NCBI RefSeq assembly: GCF_022627325.1
Contig: NZ_JAETZZ010000012.1
Span: 62,001 to 126,000 of the forward strand
DNA: 64,000 nucleotides
Origin: Pseudomonas putida
Lineage (GTDB): Bacteria; Pseudomonadota; Gammaproteobacteria; Pseudomonadales; Pseudomonadaceae
Direction of reading: 5' to 3'
Made by a program: the position numbers and the translations under genes
The notes under the pieces: model-generated
What the model was told of the DNA's origin: nothing
Seen by the model: only the letters and a program-made list of their open reading frames with translations
Databases searched by the model: none
Shown here: positions 51,946 through 59,461 of the stretch, in pieces
How positions within the stretch are numbered: position 1 is the first letter of the stretch
How the letters are laid out: the number at the start of each line of letters is the position of its first letter

Positions 51946-54530
51946 GACTTGTTCTTGCTCTTGCGCGGCGCACCGGACTTCGGTGGGCCTTTACGGTGCT
52001 TGGTGGGCTTGCCGGAGGGCTTGCCGCCTTTGTCCGACTTGCTGCCAGCGTGGCCGCCAGTGCGCGCGTCGGTCATCAGCGCCTTCTTCATTTCGCGGCT
52101 TTTGCGCACTTCGGCGTTACGCTGTACGGCGTCTTTCGGGAAATAAGCCTCGGCGGCCTCGCTCTTGCGGCTGCGCGGTTTCGGGGTAGCCCTGGCCTCC
52201 ACCGCCGGCTGCTGCTCGGCTTTTTCTGCAGCGCCTGCAACCGGTGCAGCACCACGGTTCTTGCGGCCAATCGGCGCGGCGAGCTGCTGCTCGGACACTT
52301 CGAAGTCGATCTTGCGCTCATCAAGATCAACGCGCATGACCTTGACCTCGATGGTGTCGCCCAGACGGAAGCTGCGCCCGGTTCGTTCACCCGACAAGCG
52401 GTGATGCACGGGGTCGAAGTGGTAGTAGTCACCCGGCAGCGCACTGACGTGTACCAGGCCTTCGACATAGATATCGGTCAGTTCGACAAACAGCCCGAAA
52501 CCGGTAACCGCGGTGATCACGCCAGGGAAGGTCTCGCCCACGCGGTCTTTCATGAATTCGCACTTGAGCCAGTTGACCACGTCACGGGTGGCTTCGTCGG
52601 CGCGGCGCTCGGTCATGGAGCACTGCTCGCCGAGCTGGTCGAGCGTGTTCACGTCGTACGGATAGATACGCGCCTTGGGAATGCTCATGGCGCCGGCACG
52701 CTTGACGTGCGGAGTATCGACCTTGGAACGGATAACGCTGCGGATGGCGCGGTGCACCAGCAGGTCCGGGTAGCGACGGATCGGCGAGGTAAAGTGCGTG
52801 TACGCCTCGTAGTTCAACCCGAAGTGGCCGTTGTTGTCGGTGCTGTACACCGCCTGGCTCAGCGAACGCAGCATCACCGTCTGGATCAGGTGGAAATCCG
52901 GGCGCCCGGCGATGCTTGCAAGCAGTGCCTGGTAGTCCTTGGGCGAAGGGTCTTTGCCTTTGTGCAGGCTAAGGCCCAGCTCGCCCAGGAAGGCACGCAG
53001 CTTTTCAAGGCGCTCCGGTGGCGGGCCATCGTGCACGCGGTACAGCGCCGGCACGCCATGCTTGTTGAGGAACTCGGCCGTGGCGACGTTGGCGGCCAGC
53101 ATGCATTCTTCGATCAGCTTGTGGGCATCGTTGCGCACGGTCGGGCGGATTTCCGCGATCTTGCGCTCCTCACCGAAGATGATGCGGGTTTCCTGAGTTT
53201 CGAAATCAATGGCGCCGCGGGCGTGACGGGCATCCAGCAGCACCTTGTACAGGTTGTACAGGTTCTTCAGGTCTGGCAGGACTTCCTTGTACTCCTCGCG
53301 CAGCGCCTTGCCCTCACGGGTGCGGGCATGCTCGAGCATGCTGCTGACCTTGTTGTAGGTCAGGCGGGCATGGGAGTGGATCACCCCTTCGTAGAACTGG
53401 TAGTCGACCATCTGGCCGGCCTTGTTCATGGTCATTTCGCAGACCATGGCCAGACGATCGACGTGCGGGTTCAGCGAGCACAGGCCGTTTGACAGCTCCT
53501 CCGGAAGCATCGGTACAACGCGCTCGGGGAAGTACACCGAGTTGCCGCGCTGCTGCGCCTCGACATCCAGGGCAGAGCCCAGACGCACGTAGCTGGACAC
53601 GTCAGCGATGGCCACATAGAGGCGCCAGCCACCGGAGAACAGCCGCAGCTTGCCAAGCGGCTCACAATAAACAGCGTCGTCGAAGTCGCGGGCATCCTCG
53701 CCGTCGATGGTGACGAAGGGCAAGTGGCGCAGGTCGATGCGCTTTTCCTTGTCCTTCTCTTCGACTTCGGAGCGGAACTTGCGCGCCTCTTTGATCACAT
53801 CCTGGGGCCAGACGTGCGGGATGTCATAGCTGCGCAGGGCGACATCGATTTCCATGCCCGGCGCCATGTAGTTGCCGATCACTTCGACCACATCGCCTTG
53901 GGGCTGGAACCGCGGAGTTGGCCAGTGGGTGATCTTGATTTCGACGAACTGGCCGATCTTGGCACCACCATTACGGCCCGCGGTCACCAGCACTTCCTGC
54001 TGGATCTTGGGGTTGTCCGGCGTCACATAGCCGATACCGCCTTCTTCGAAATAGCGGCCGACCACGCTTTCGTGGCCGCGGGAAATGACCTCTACCAGCA
54101 CACCTTCACGCCGACCACGACGGTCGAGCCCCGAGACACGCGCCAAGGCACGGTCGCCATCGAATACCAGGCGCATTTGCGACGGGCTGAGGAACAGGTC
54201 GTCGCTGCCATCGTCAGGGATGAGGAAACCGAACCCATCGCGGTGGCCTGAGATCCGGCCGCAGATCAGGTCCAGTTTGTCGACCGGGGCGTAGGTGCCG
54301 CGCCGGGTATAGATAAGTTGGCCGTCACGCTCCATGGCGCGCAGGCGGCGGCGCAGGGCTTCGATCTGGTCTTCTTCGTAAAGACCGAACTCGGCCGCCA
54401 GTTCCTCGCGCGCGGCCGGTTCGCCACGGTCGGCAAGGCGCTGCAGGATCAGCTCACGGCTGGGGATAGGGTTGTCGTATTTTTCCGCTTCGCGAGCGGC
54501 CTCGGGATCGAGGGATTGCCAATCGGCCAT
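51942..54530 (-). CDS. rnr: Ribonuclease R
   Basis: 862 residues: N-terminal winged-helix and cold-shock domains (about 20-240), RNB catalytic domain with DGEDARDFDDAVYCE (about residue 275), a C-terminal S1 domain (GVITAVTGFGLFVELTDIYVEG, about 650) and a long Lys/Arg-rich tail. It degrades structured RNA 3' to 5'. The upstream gene is the tRNA cluster on the other strand. It is translationally coupled to rlmB. Confidence 0.96.
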   Translation of the reverse strand: MADWQSLDPEAAREAEKYDNPIPSRELILQRLADRGEPAAREELAAEFGLYEEDQIEALRRRLRAMERDGQLIYTRRGTYAPVDKLDLICGRISGHRDGFGFLIPDDGSDDLFLSPSQMRLVFDGDRALARVSGLDRRGRREGVLVEVISRGHESVVGRYFEEGGIGYVTPDNPKIQQEVLVTAGRNGGAKIGQFVEIKITHWPTPRFQPQGDVVEVIGNYMAPGMEIDVALRSYDIPHVWPQDVIKEARKFRSEVEEKDKEKRIDLRHLPFVTIDGEDARDFDDAVYCEPLGKLRLFSGGWRLYVAIADVSSYVRLGSALDVEAQQRGNSVYFPERVVPMLPEELSNGLCSLNPHVDRLAMVCEMTMNKAGQMVDYQFYEGVIHSHARLTYNKVSSMLEHARTREGKALREEYKEVLPDLKNLYNLYKVLLDARHARGAIDFETQETRIIFGEERKIAEIRPTVRNDAHKLIEECMLAANVATAEFLNKHGVPALYRVHDGPPPERLEKLRAFLGELGLSLHKGKDPSPKDYQALLASIAGRPDFHLIQTVMLRSLSQAVYSTDNNGHFGLNYEAYTHFTSPIRRYPDLLVHRAIRSVIRSKVDTPHVKRAGAMSIPKARIYPYDVNTLDQLGEQCSMTERRADEATRDVVNWLKCEFMKDRVGETFPGVITAVTGFGLFVELTDIYVEGLVHVSALPGDYYHFDPVHHRLSGERTGRSFRLGDTIEVKVMRVDLDERKIDFEVSEQQLAAPIGRKNRGAAPVAGAAEKAEQQPAVEARATPKPRSRKSEAAEAYFPKDAVQRNAEVRKSREMKKALMTDARTGGHAGSKSDKGGKPSGKPTKHRKGPPKSGAPRKSKNKS

Positions 54531-54691
54531 CAGAAGGGGTTCACCTTGGGGTATATAGATATGAATTCTGGCATAGGCCTATTGAAACCGGAAATGTCGG
54601 GCTTGGACAGCCCCAGCAGCATGTCCGCAGTGCGGCAATAGGCGTGTGGAATCAACAGGTTGAATTTTTGAAATTTTTTTTGATCAGGGGC

Positions 54692-54720
54692 TTTACAGCC
54701 CTTGGGAGCGTCCGTATAGT
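54692..54720 (+). promoter_or_regulatory. Stable-RNA promoter of the tRNA-Leu pair
   Basis: TTTACA (54692-54697), exactly 17 bases, TATAGT (54715-54720), then the GC-rich discriminator GCGCACC. Transcription should begin near 54727, about 75 bases before the first tRNA. An A/T-rich UP-like tract (54661-54682) lies just upstream. Confidence 0.8.
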
Positions 54721-54800
54721 GCGCACCACAACGACGGACAACCCCGAAGTTGTAGTAGAGATGAATGGCGCTGTAAAGCATCTTTTTATCTCGAATGTGT

Positions 54801-54887
54801 GCCCAGGTGGCGGAATTGGTAGACGCGCTGGTTTCAGGTATCAGTGACCGCAAGGTCGTGGAAGTTCGAGTCTTCTCCTGGGCACCA
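54801..54887 (+). tRNA. tRNA-Leu (anticodon CAG), copy 1
   Basis: 87 bases with encoded CCA. The acceptor GCCCAGG pairs with CCTGGGC, the D-arm reads GCGGAATTGGTAGACGC, the anticodon stem is CTGGT/ATCAG with loop TTCAGGT (CAG), a long type II variable arm (GACC-GCAA-GGTC) follows, and the T-arm is GGAAGTTCGAGTCTTCT. It decodes CUG. Confidence 0.97.
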
Positions 54888-54972
54888 AGTATTTCAAGTA
54901 ACAGATGACCAAGGATCTGTTACTACTGTGTGAAGCGAACGATAGTCGCCTTCATCAGATGATGTAAAGCTT

Positions 54973-55059
54973 TGCCCAGGTGGCGGAATTGGTAGACGCG
55001 CTGGTTTCAGGTATCAGTGACTTAACGGTCGTGGAAGTTCGAGTCTTCTCCTGGGCACC
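54973..55059 (+). tRNA. tRNA-Leu (anticodon CAG), copy 2
   Basis: 87 bases, identical to copy 1 except in the variable arm (GACT-TAAC-GGTC instead of GACC-GCAA-GGTC). It is separated from copy 1 by 85 bases and shares its promoter. The flanks are not duplicated. Confidence 0.97.
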
Positions 55060-55062
55060 ATA

Positions 55063-55094
55063 CAAAAACCCACTAGCTTGCTAGTGGGTTTTTT
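55063..55094 (+). terminator. Terminator of the tRNA-Leu pair
   Basis: ACCCACTAGC, short TT centre, GCTAGTGGGT followed by TTTTTC: a perfect stem and T-run starting eight bases after the second tRNA. Confidence 0.93.
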
Positions 55095-55185
55095 CTTGCC
55101 TGCGATTTTGTTTCAGCCCTCCCCTGCATGGCGAACCACCCGACGATGGGCTGACCATGAATTTCTCGTCACACGGCCACTTGAG

Positions 55186-55199
55186 AAACGATTTCGTTT
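55186..55199 (+). promoter_or_regulatory. Perfect dyad upstream of the iron-type ABC genes
   Basis: AAACGA-TT-TCGTTT, six-base arms with a two-base centre, 45 bases before the binding-protein ATG. It may be an operator. It does not resemble a Fur box. Confidence 0.3.
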
Positions 55200-55243
55200 A
55201 CCATTGTTTCTAAATATGTAGCCGTAAGCGAGGAAGTACCCGC

Positions 55244-56257
55244 ATGACGATCCGTCCGCAACCGCTGATGCGCACCTTGGCCGCCGCTGTTCTTAGCCTG
55301 GTGGTGGGCGCCCCGGCCGCCATGGCAGACGAGCCGGTCACACTGACCATGTACAACGGTCAGCACAAGGAAATCGGCGAAGCTATCGCCAAGGCCTATG
55401 AGGCCAAGACCGGCATCCATATCAATATCCGCAAAGGCAGCAGCAACCAGCTCGCCAGCCAGATCATCGAAGAAGGCGACCGCTCGCCAGCCGACATCAT
55501 CTATACCGAAGAATCGCCGCCGCTGAACAACCTGGGCGAGCTGGGTTTGCTGGCGAAGATCGATGACGCCACGCTGAACATGCTGCCCAAAGAATACGTT
55601 GCCGCCAACGGTTCCTGGATGGGCGTGACCGCGCGCACCCGCGTGGTGGTGTTCAACCCGAAGAAGATCGACGAGAAAGACCTGCCGACCACGGTAATGG
55701 ATTTCGCCAACCCCGAGTGGGACGGCAAGGTCGGTTTCGTACCGACCAGCGGTGCCTTCCAGGAACAGGCTGTTGCCATCCTCAAGATGCACGGTCGTGA
55801 AGCCACCGAAGAATGGCTTACCGGCCTGAAAGCCTTCGGCAAGACCTACACCAACAATATGGTCGCCCTGAAAGCCGTGGAAAAAGGCGAAGTCGCCGCC
55901 GTGCTGGTGAACAACTACTACTGGTACGCCCTGGAGCGTGAGCGCGGCAAACTGGACTCCAAGCTGTACTACCTGGCCGACGGTGACGCCGGCAACCTGG
56001 TGACTATCTCCGGCGCCGCTGCGGTCAAGGCCAGCAAGCACCCGAAGGAAGCCCAGGCGCTGCTCAACTGGATGGCCAGCGAAGAAGGTCAGCGCGTGAT
56101 CACCCAGACCACTGCTGAATACCCGCTGCACAAAGGCATGGTGTCCGACCGTGGACTGAAGCCGTTCGAAGACCTGCGCCCGCCGAAAATCTCGCCGGCC
56201 GACCTGGGCAATGCCGAGGAAGCGCTGGAGCTTGAACGTGAGGTCGGCCTGCTCTGA
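55244..56257 (+). CDS. Ferric iron-type ABC transporter substrate-binding protein (FbpA/FutA family)
   Basis: 337 residues with a signal peptide (about 1-30, ending AAMADEP) and a periplasmic type II binding fold. LTMYNGQHKEIGEAIAKAYEAKTG opens the family domain, and the tyrosine-rich VNNYYWYALERERGK (about residue 225) holds the pair of tyrosines that bind Fe(III) in FbpA. The ribosome site is AGGAAG. The stop overlaps the permease ATG by one base. Confidence 0.88.
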   Translation: MTIRPQPLMRTLAAAVLSLVVGAPAAMADEPVTLTMYNGQHKEIGEAIAKAYEAKTGIHINIRKGSSNQLASQIIEEGDRSPADIIYTEESPPLNNLGELGLLAKIDDATLNMLPKEYVAANGSWMGVTARTRVVVFNPKKIDEKDLPTTVMDFANPEWDGKVGFVPTSGAFQEQAVAILKMHGREATEEWLTGLKAFGKTYTNNMVALKAVEKGEVAAVLVNNYYWYALERERGKLDSKLYYLADGDAGNLVTISGAAAVKASKHPKEAQALLNWMASEEGQRVITQTTAEYPLHKGMVSDRGLKPFEDLRPPKISPADLGNAEEALELEREVGLL

Positions 56258-57822
56258 TGACCGCCGCCCTGTCCGAGCCGGTGCCGGTACGCTTCGTACC
56301 GCGCCGCAAGCGCCCCTCCATCTGGGTGGTGCTGCCTGTACTGTTTCTGGTTGCAATGAGCTTGCTGCCATTGCTGTACGTCGCGATGAAAACCTGGGAA
56401 GCCGGCTGGCGTGAAGCCCTGCACCTGCTCTGGCGCCCGTTCGTCTGGGGCCTGATGCGCAACACCCTGATGCTGATGGTCGGGGTGACGGTGGCGTGCA
56501 TGGTGGTTGGCCTGGCGCTGGCGTGGCTGCTCGAACGCAGCAATCTACCAGGCCGTCGCCTGTGGGGCGTAGTGCTGTGCCTGCCATTCGCCGTCCCATC
56601 GTTCGTCAGCAGCTTTACCTGGGTGTCGCTGAGCTCGGACTTCGAGGGGCTGGGCGGGGCCATTCTGGTCATGGCCCTGTCCAAGTACCCACTTATATTC
56701 CTGCCGGTGGCTGCCACGCTGCGCAACCTCGACACTTCGCTTGAAGAGTCGGCGCGCACGCTGGGCTGCAGCCGCTGGGGCGTGTTCACCAAGGTCACCC
56801 TGCCGCTGCTGTGGCCGTCGATGCTCGGCGGCGCATTGCTGATTGCCCTGCACATGCTGGTGGAGTTCGGCGCCTTGTCGATCCTGGGCCTGCAGACCTT
56901 CACCACGGCGATCTATCAACAGTTCGAACTGGAGTTCAGCAACGCAAACGCCGCCATGCTCTCGGCAGTGCTGCTGGCGCTGTGCCTGGCGATGCTCTGG
57001 CTGGAGCTGAAAGTGCGTGGCAAGGCGCGCCACGTGCGCATCGGCCAAGGTGTGGCACGCCGTGCGCAGCCGATGCGCCTGGGCGGATGGATGCCCCTGG
57101 CGCAGCTGTTCTGCGTGGCGCTGGCGATACTGGGTAGCGGGATTCCGCTGGCCATGCTCGGCTACTGGCTGAGCGTGGGTTCGTCGGCGGCGTTCCCGGT
57201 CGCGGCGATCAGCAAGGCGCTGCTCACCTCACTGTCAGTATCGCTGGGTGGCGCAGGTTTCTGTGTACTGCTGGCGCTGCCGGTGAGTTTCCTGGTGGTG
57301 CGCTACAAAGGCCGCCTGGCGATCTGGGCCGAGCGTCTGCCGTACCTGCTGCACGCCTTGCCCGGCCTGGTGATTGCACTGACGCTGGTGGTGTTCGCCC
57401 TGCACTACGTGCCGGCGCTGTACCAGACCACTGCGCTTTTGCTGCTGGCTTATGCGTTGCTGTTCCTGCCACTGGCCCAAGCGCCGGTGCGCACCGCCCT
57501 GAACAAAGCCTCACCGACACTCGAAGAGGCGGCCCGCACCTTGGGTGCAAGCAGTTTCGCGGCGTTTTGCCGGGTGACCTTGCCGATCATCTTCCCAGCC
57601 TTGGCGGCCGCCTTCGCACTGGTATTCCTCGATGCCATGAAGGAACTGACGGCCACCCTGCTGCTCAGCCCCACTGGCATGACCACCCTGGCCACCGAGG
57701 TCTGGGCGCATACTGCCAACGTCGAGTTCGCGGCGGCGGCGCCTTATGCAGCGTTGTTGATCTTGGTTTCGGGATTGCCGGTATATCTGCTCACGACGCG
57801 GATGTATTTGAACAAGGCGTAA
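56257..57822 (+). CDS. Ferric iron-type ABC transporter permease (FbpB family)
   Basis: 521 residues with twelve predicted helices in two six-helix halves, each with an EAA loop (EESARTLGCSRWGVFTKVTLP and EEAARTLGASSFAAFCRVTLP). It is a fused dimeric permease. The overlap with the binding-protein gene shows they are co-translated. No ATP-binding subunit gene follows, so the ATPase must be encoded elsewhere. Confidence 0.9.
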   Translation: MTAALSEPVPVRFVPRRKRPSIWVVLPVLFLVAMSLLPLLYVAMKTWEAGWREALHLLWRPFVWGLMRNTLMLMVGVTVACMVVGLALAWLLERSNLPGRRLWGVVLCLPFAVPSFVSSFTWVSLSSDFEGLGGAILVMALSKYPLIFLPVAATLRNLDTSLEESARTLGCSRWGVFTKVTLPLLWPSMLGGALLIALHMLVEFGALSILGLQTFTTAIYQQFELEFSNANAAMLSAVLLALCLAMLWLELKVRGKARHVRIGQGVARRAQPMRLGGWMPLAQLFCVALAILGSGIPLAMLGYWLSVGSSAAFPVAAISKALLTSLSVSLGGAGFCVLLALPVSFLVVRYKGRLAIWAERLPYLLHALPGLVIALTLVVFALHYVPALYQTTALLLLAYALLFLPLAQAPVRTALNKASPTLEEAARTLGASSFAAFCRVTLPIIFPALAAAFALVFLDAMKELTATLLLSPTGMTTLATEVWAHTANVEFAAAAPYAALLILVSGLPVYLLTTRMYLNKA

Positions 57823-57830
57823 GAACCTGT

Positions 57831-57856
57831 CCAGGCTGCCGAGCAGCCTGGATTTT
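57831..57856 (+). terminator. Terminator of the iron-type ABC operon
   Basis: CCAGGCTGC, CGA, GCAGCCTGG followed by ATTTT, nine bases after the permease stop. Confidence 0.85.
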
Positions 57857-57874
57857 CGAACGACACACAGGAGC

Positions 57875-58249
57875 TTACCTCCAGTACTCTATCCAAACAA
57901 AAAACAGAACGATCAGTGCAATCAGAAGAATTTGTATATTCCACAAGCCCACTAACAGCCTCTGCAGATCGATGGGAACTTTACTAACGTCATCGCTAGC
58001 CAATAGATTCTTTCGGATGCTGAAATATTTCAGAGATAGCATTGCAGAAATCGACCCTAACCGCATGACTTTCCCGAGCAACCCAGCATGAGAATAAACT
58101 TCTCTATTCACAGCCACCATTCGACTATTTGATAAGATTGATTCGATACGATCCAAATATCGATACACTAAAAAAATCCACACACCAAACATCAAAAACG
58201 GAGAAATAATCACAGCCACACCGAGCACCGCCAGGTGCAAGTTACTCAT
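57875..58249 (-). CDS. Putative immunity-like membrane protein, copy 1
   Basis: 124 residues with hydrophobic segments at about 5-30 and 98-120 and a charged middle. It shares the core AGL-x-GKVMR and an IRK triplet, plus its length and plan, with the protein at 58498-58872, so the two are paralogues. Base composition is noticeably AT-richer than neighbours. Its ATG (58247-58249) overlaps by ATGA the end of a degraded toxin-like frame. No database family was recognised; the immunity role is inferred from this arrangement. Confidence 0.7.
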   Translation of the reverse strand: MSNLHLAVLGVAVIISPFLMFGVWIFLVYRYLDRIESILSNSRMVAVNREVYSHAGLLGKVMRLGSISAMLSLKYFSIRKNLLASDDVSKVPIDLQRLLVGLWNIQILLIALIVLFFVWIEYWR

Positions 58250-58435
58250 CGCACTGCCTCATACAAAACCTCCCCTCCTCTTCTCCAGCGACACTTGCAA
58301 TATTACGCATGCGGAATTTGCCATTCCATCGGTGGGAATACCTACAGCAACAAATGCTATTGCCTCCATACGCCCCGACATATCCACCAATCGCCCACTC
58401 CCAAGCCCGCAACTAGCGAACTCCTCTCGACGCAC
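58246..58435 (-). pseudogene. Decayed toxin C-terminus remnant, copy 1
   Basis: In one leftward frame the gap between the two paralogues reads GIPTDGMANSACVI, and in another it ends RRGGEVLYEAVR at a stop that overlaps the start of copy 1. These match GIPSAGFGGVTCVV and GEVIYESVRE of the other remnant. At least one frameshift and internal stops are present, so it is non-functional. No start or upstream domain remains. Confidence 0.6.
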
Positions 58436-58497
58436 TCAGCCTTTCTACCAAGCGATTTGGGGAAAACAGCCTGAGCACTTGAGGCTACATCATTGGC

Positions 58498-58872
58498 TCA
58501 CGTTAAAACCCTTATTATCCAATTGAAAGCAAAGAACAAGATCGTCGACAATACGAGCCCCAGCCACGATGGTAGTAGGATTTTTTTAATAGGCTTTGGG
58601 AAGCTCTCTACATCCGAAACGTCTGCCACACCTTTTCGAATGAACAACCCCGGAATCATAAGCATGTTTGCCGCCAGGCAGGTCCGCATCACCTTCCCAA
58701 CAAGTCCGGCCGATGAAAAGTTATCCTTATTACTCTGAATATAACTGCATTTAGACAGGGCCGCTTCAATATCCTTTACATAACGACAAGCCAAATAAAC
58801 CATCATGCACACGCTGACCCCCATACAAGCTATTAGGATAGACGCGATTACTGTCATTGCTACGGAACTCAC
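58498..58872 (-). CDS. Putative immunity-like membrane protein, copy 2
   Basis: 124 residues starting with GTG (58870-58872) that overlaps the toxin remnant stop by GTGA. Two hydrophobic segments (about 6-30 and 100-120) flank a conserved middle SSAGLVGKVMRTCLAANML. Paralogue of the protein at 57875-58249. An internal ATG at 58857 is an alternative start. The tight coupling to a toxin-like 3' end suggests an immunity protein for a membrane-active toxin; this is inference. Confidence 0.7.
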   Translation of the reverse strand: MSSVAMTVIASILIACMGVSVCMMVYLACRYVKDIEAALSKCSYIQSNKDNFSSAGLVGKVMRTCLAANMLMIPGLFIRKGVADVSDVESFPKPIKKILLPSWLGLVLSTILFFAFNWIIRVLT

Positions 58873-59210
58873 TCTCGCACACTCTCATAAATCACCTCCC
58901 CCAGACCGCCCATCCACTCACCACCGTAATCCCCTCCATACTTCCCACCCACGGCCGCCCCAATTACGACGCATGTTACCCCTCCAAATCCTGCCGAGGG
59001 AATTCCACCCCCCCACACAGAGCTTAGCAATGCGCCTCCCGCGAGCCCACCACCGGCACTACCAGAAATCCTACCGGCCAGGGCGCTGGTCTCGACATAT
59101 CTGGCTTAATGAGCCACCACCCAAGTGGGACTCTATGCAGCTGATCAACCTCCACTAGCGTCTTTTTGACGGACTCCGGGTGTTTGCTCCGCAGGCTTGA
59201 GGAATTGCGC
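58869..59210 (-). pseudogene. Truncated, frameshifted toxin C-terminus remnant, copy 2
   Basis: One leftward frame gives VKKTLVEVDQLHRVPLGWW through LIKPDMS, and a second frame continues ALAGRISGSAGGGLAGGALL, GGGIPSAGFGGVTCVV and GGEWMGGLGEVIYESVRE to a stop at 58869-58871. Joining them needs one frameshift near 59080-59100. The glycine-zipper-like end is typical of the C-termini of some Pseudomonas polymorphic/T6SS-type toxins as remembered. The 5' part is missing and gives way to REP sequence at about 59216. Without a start it cannot be expressed as is. Confidence 0.6.
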
Positions 59211-59215
59211 GGTCG

Positions 59216-59352
59216 CGGTGGGAGCCGGCTTGCCGGCGATGGGCTGCACAGCAGCCCCCACAGCCGAGCTGTGATAGCCCGAGCGCGCTCGACGGGGCCA
59301 GCGAGCATCTGGGGGCCGCTTTGCGGCCCATCGCCGGCAAGCCGGCTCCCAC
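59216..59352. repeat. Inverted REP pair abutting the toxin remnant
   Basis: GAGCCGGCTTGCCGGCGATG (from about 59222) and, about 75 bases on, CCCATCGCCGGCAAGCCGGC (from about 59327). The pair occupies the gap between the chemoreceptor gene end and the truncated toxin remnant, and may mark a rearrangement breakpoint. Confidence 0.85.
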
Positions 59353-59461
59353 TTGGATTGCGGCAACTTTTAGAAGTTGAGCCAGACAGTTGCTCCCAGG
59401 GGGCGCACAGCCTTTCGAATTTTGAGCAAGACAGCTTCTCCTCAAACCTTGATTCGCATGA

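Noticed and set aside
51996..53492. 498-codon open frame opposite rnr
   Set aside because: Antisense shadow of RNase R, with no recognisable protein features.
55100..55243. Fur box before the iron-type ABC genes
   Set aside because: No match to GATAATGATAATCATTATC worth reporting; only the AAACGA/TCGTTT dyad is present.
59156..59460. Additional coding sequence between the toxin remnant and the chemoreceptor
   Set aside because: The open frames here run through REP palindromes and have no ribosome sites.
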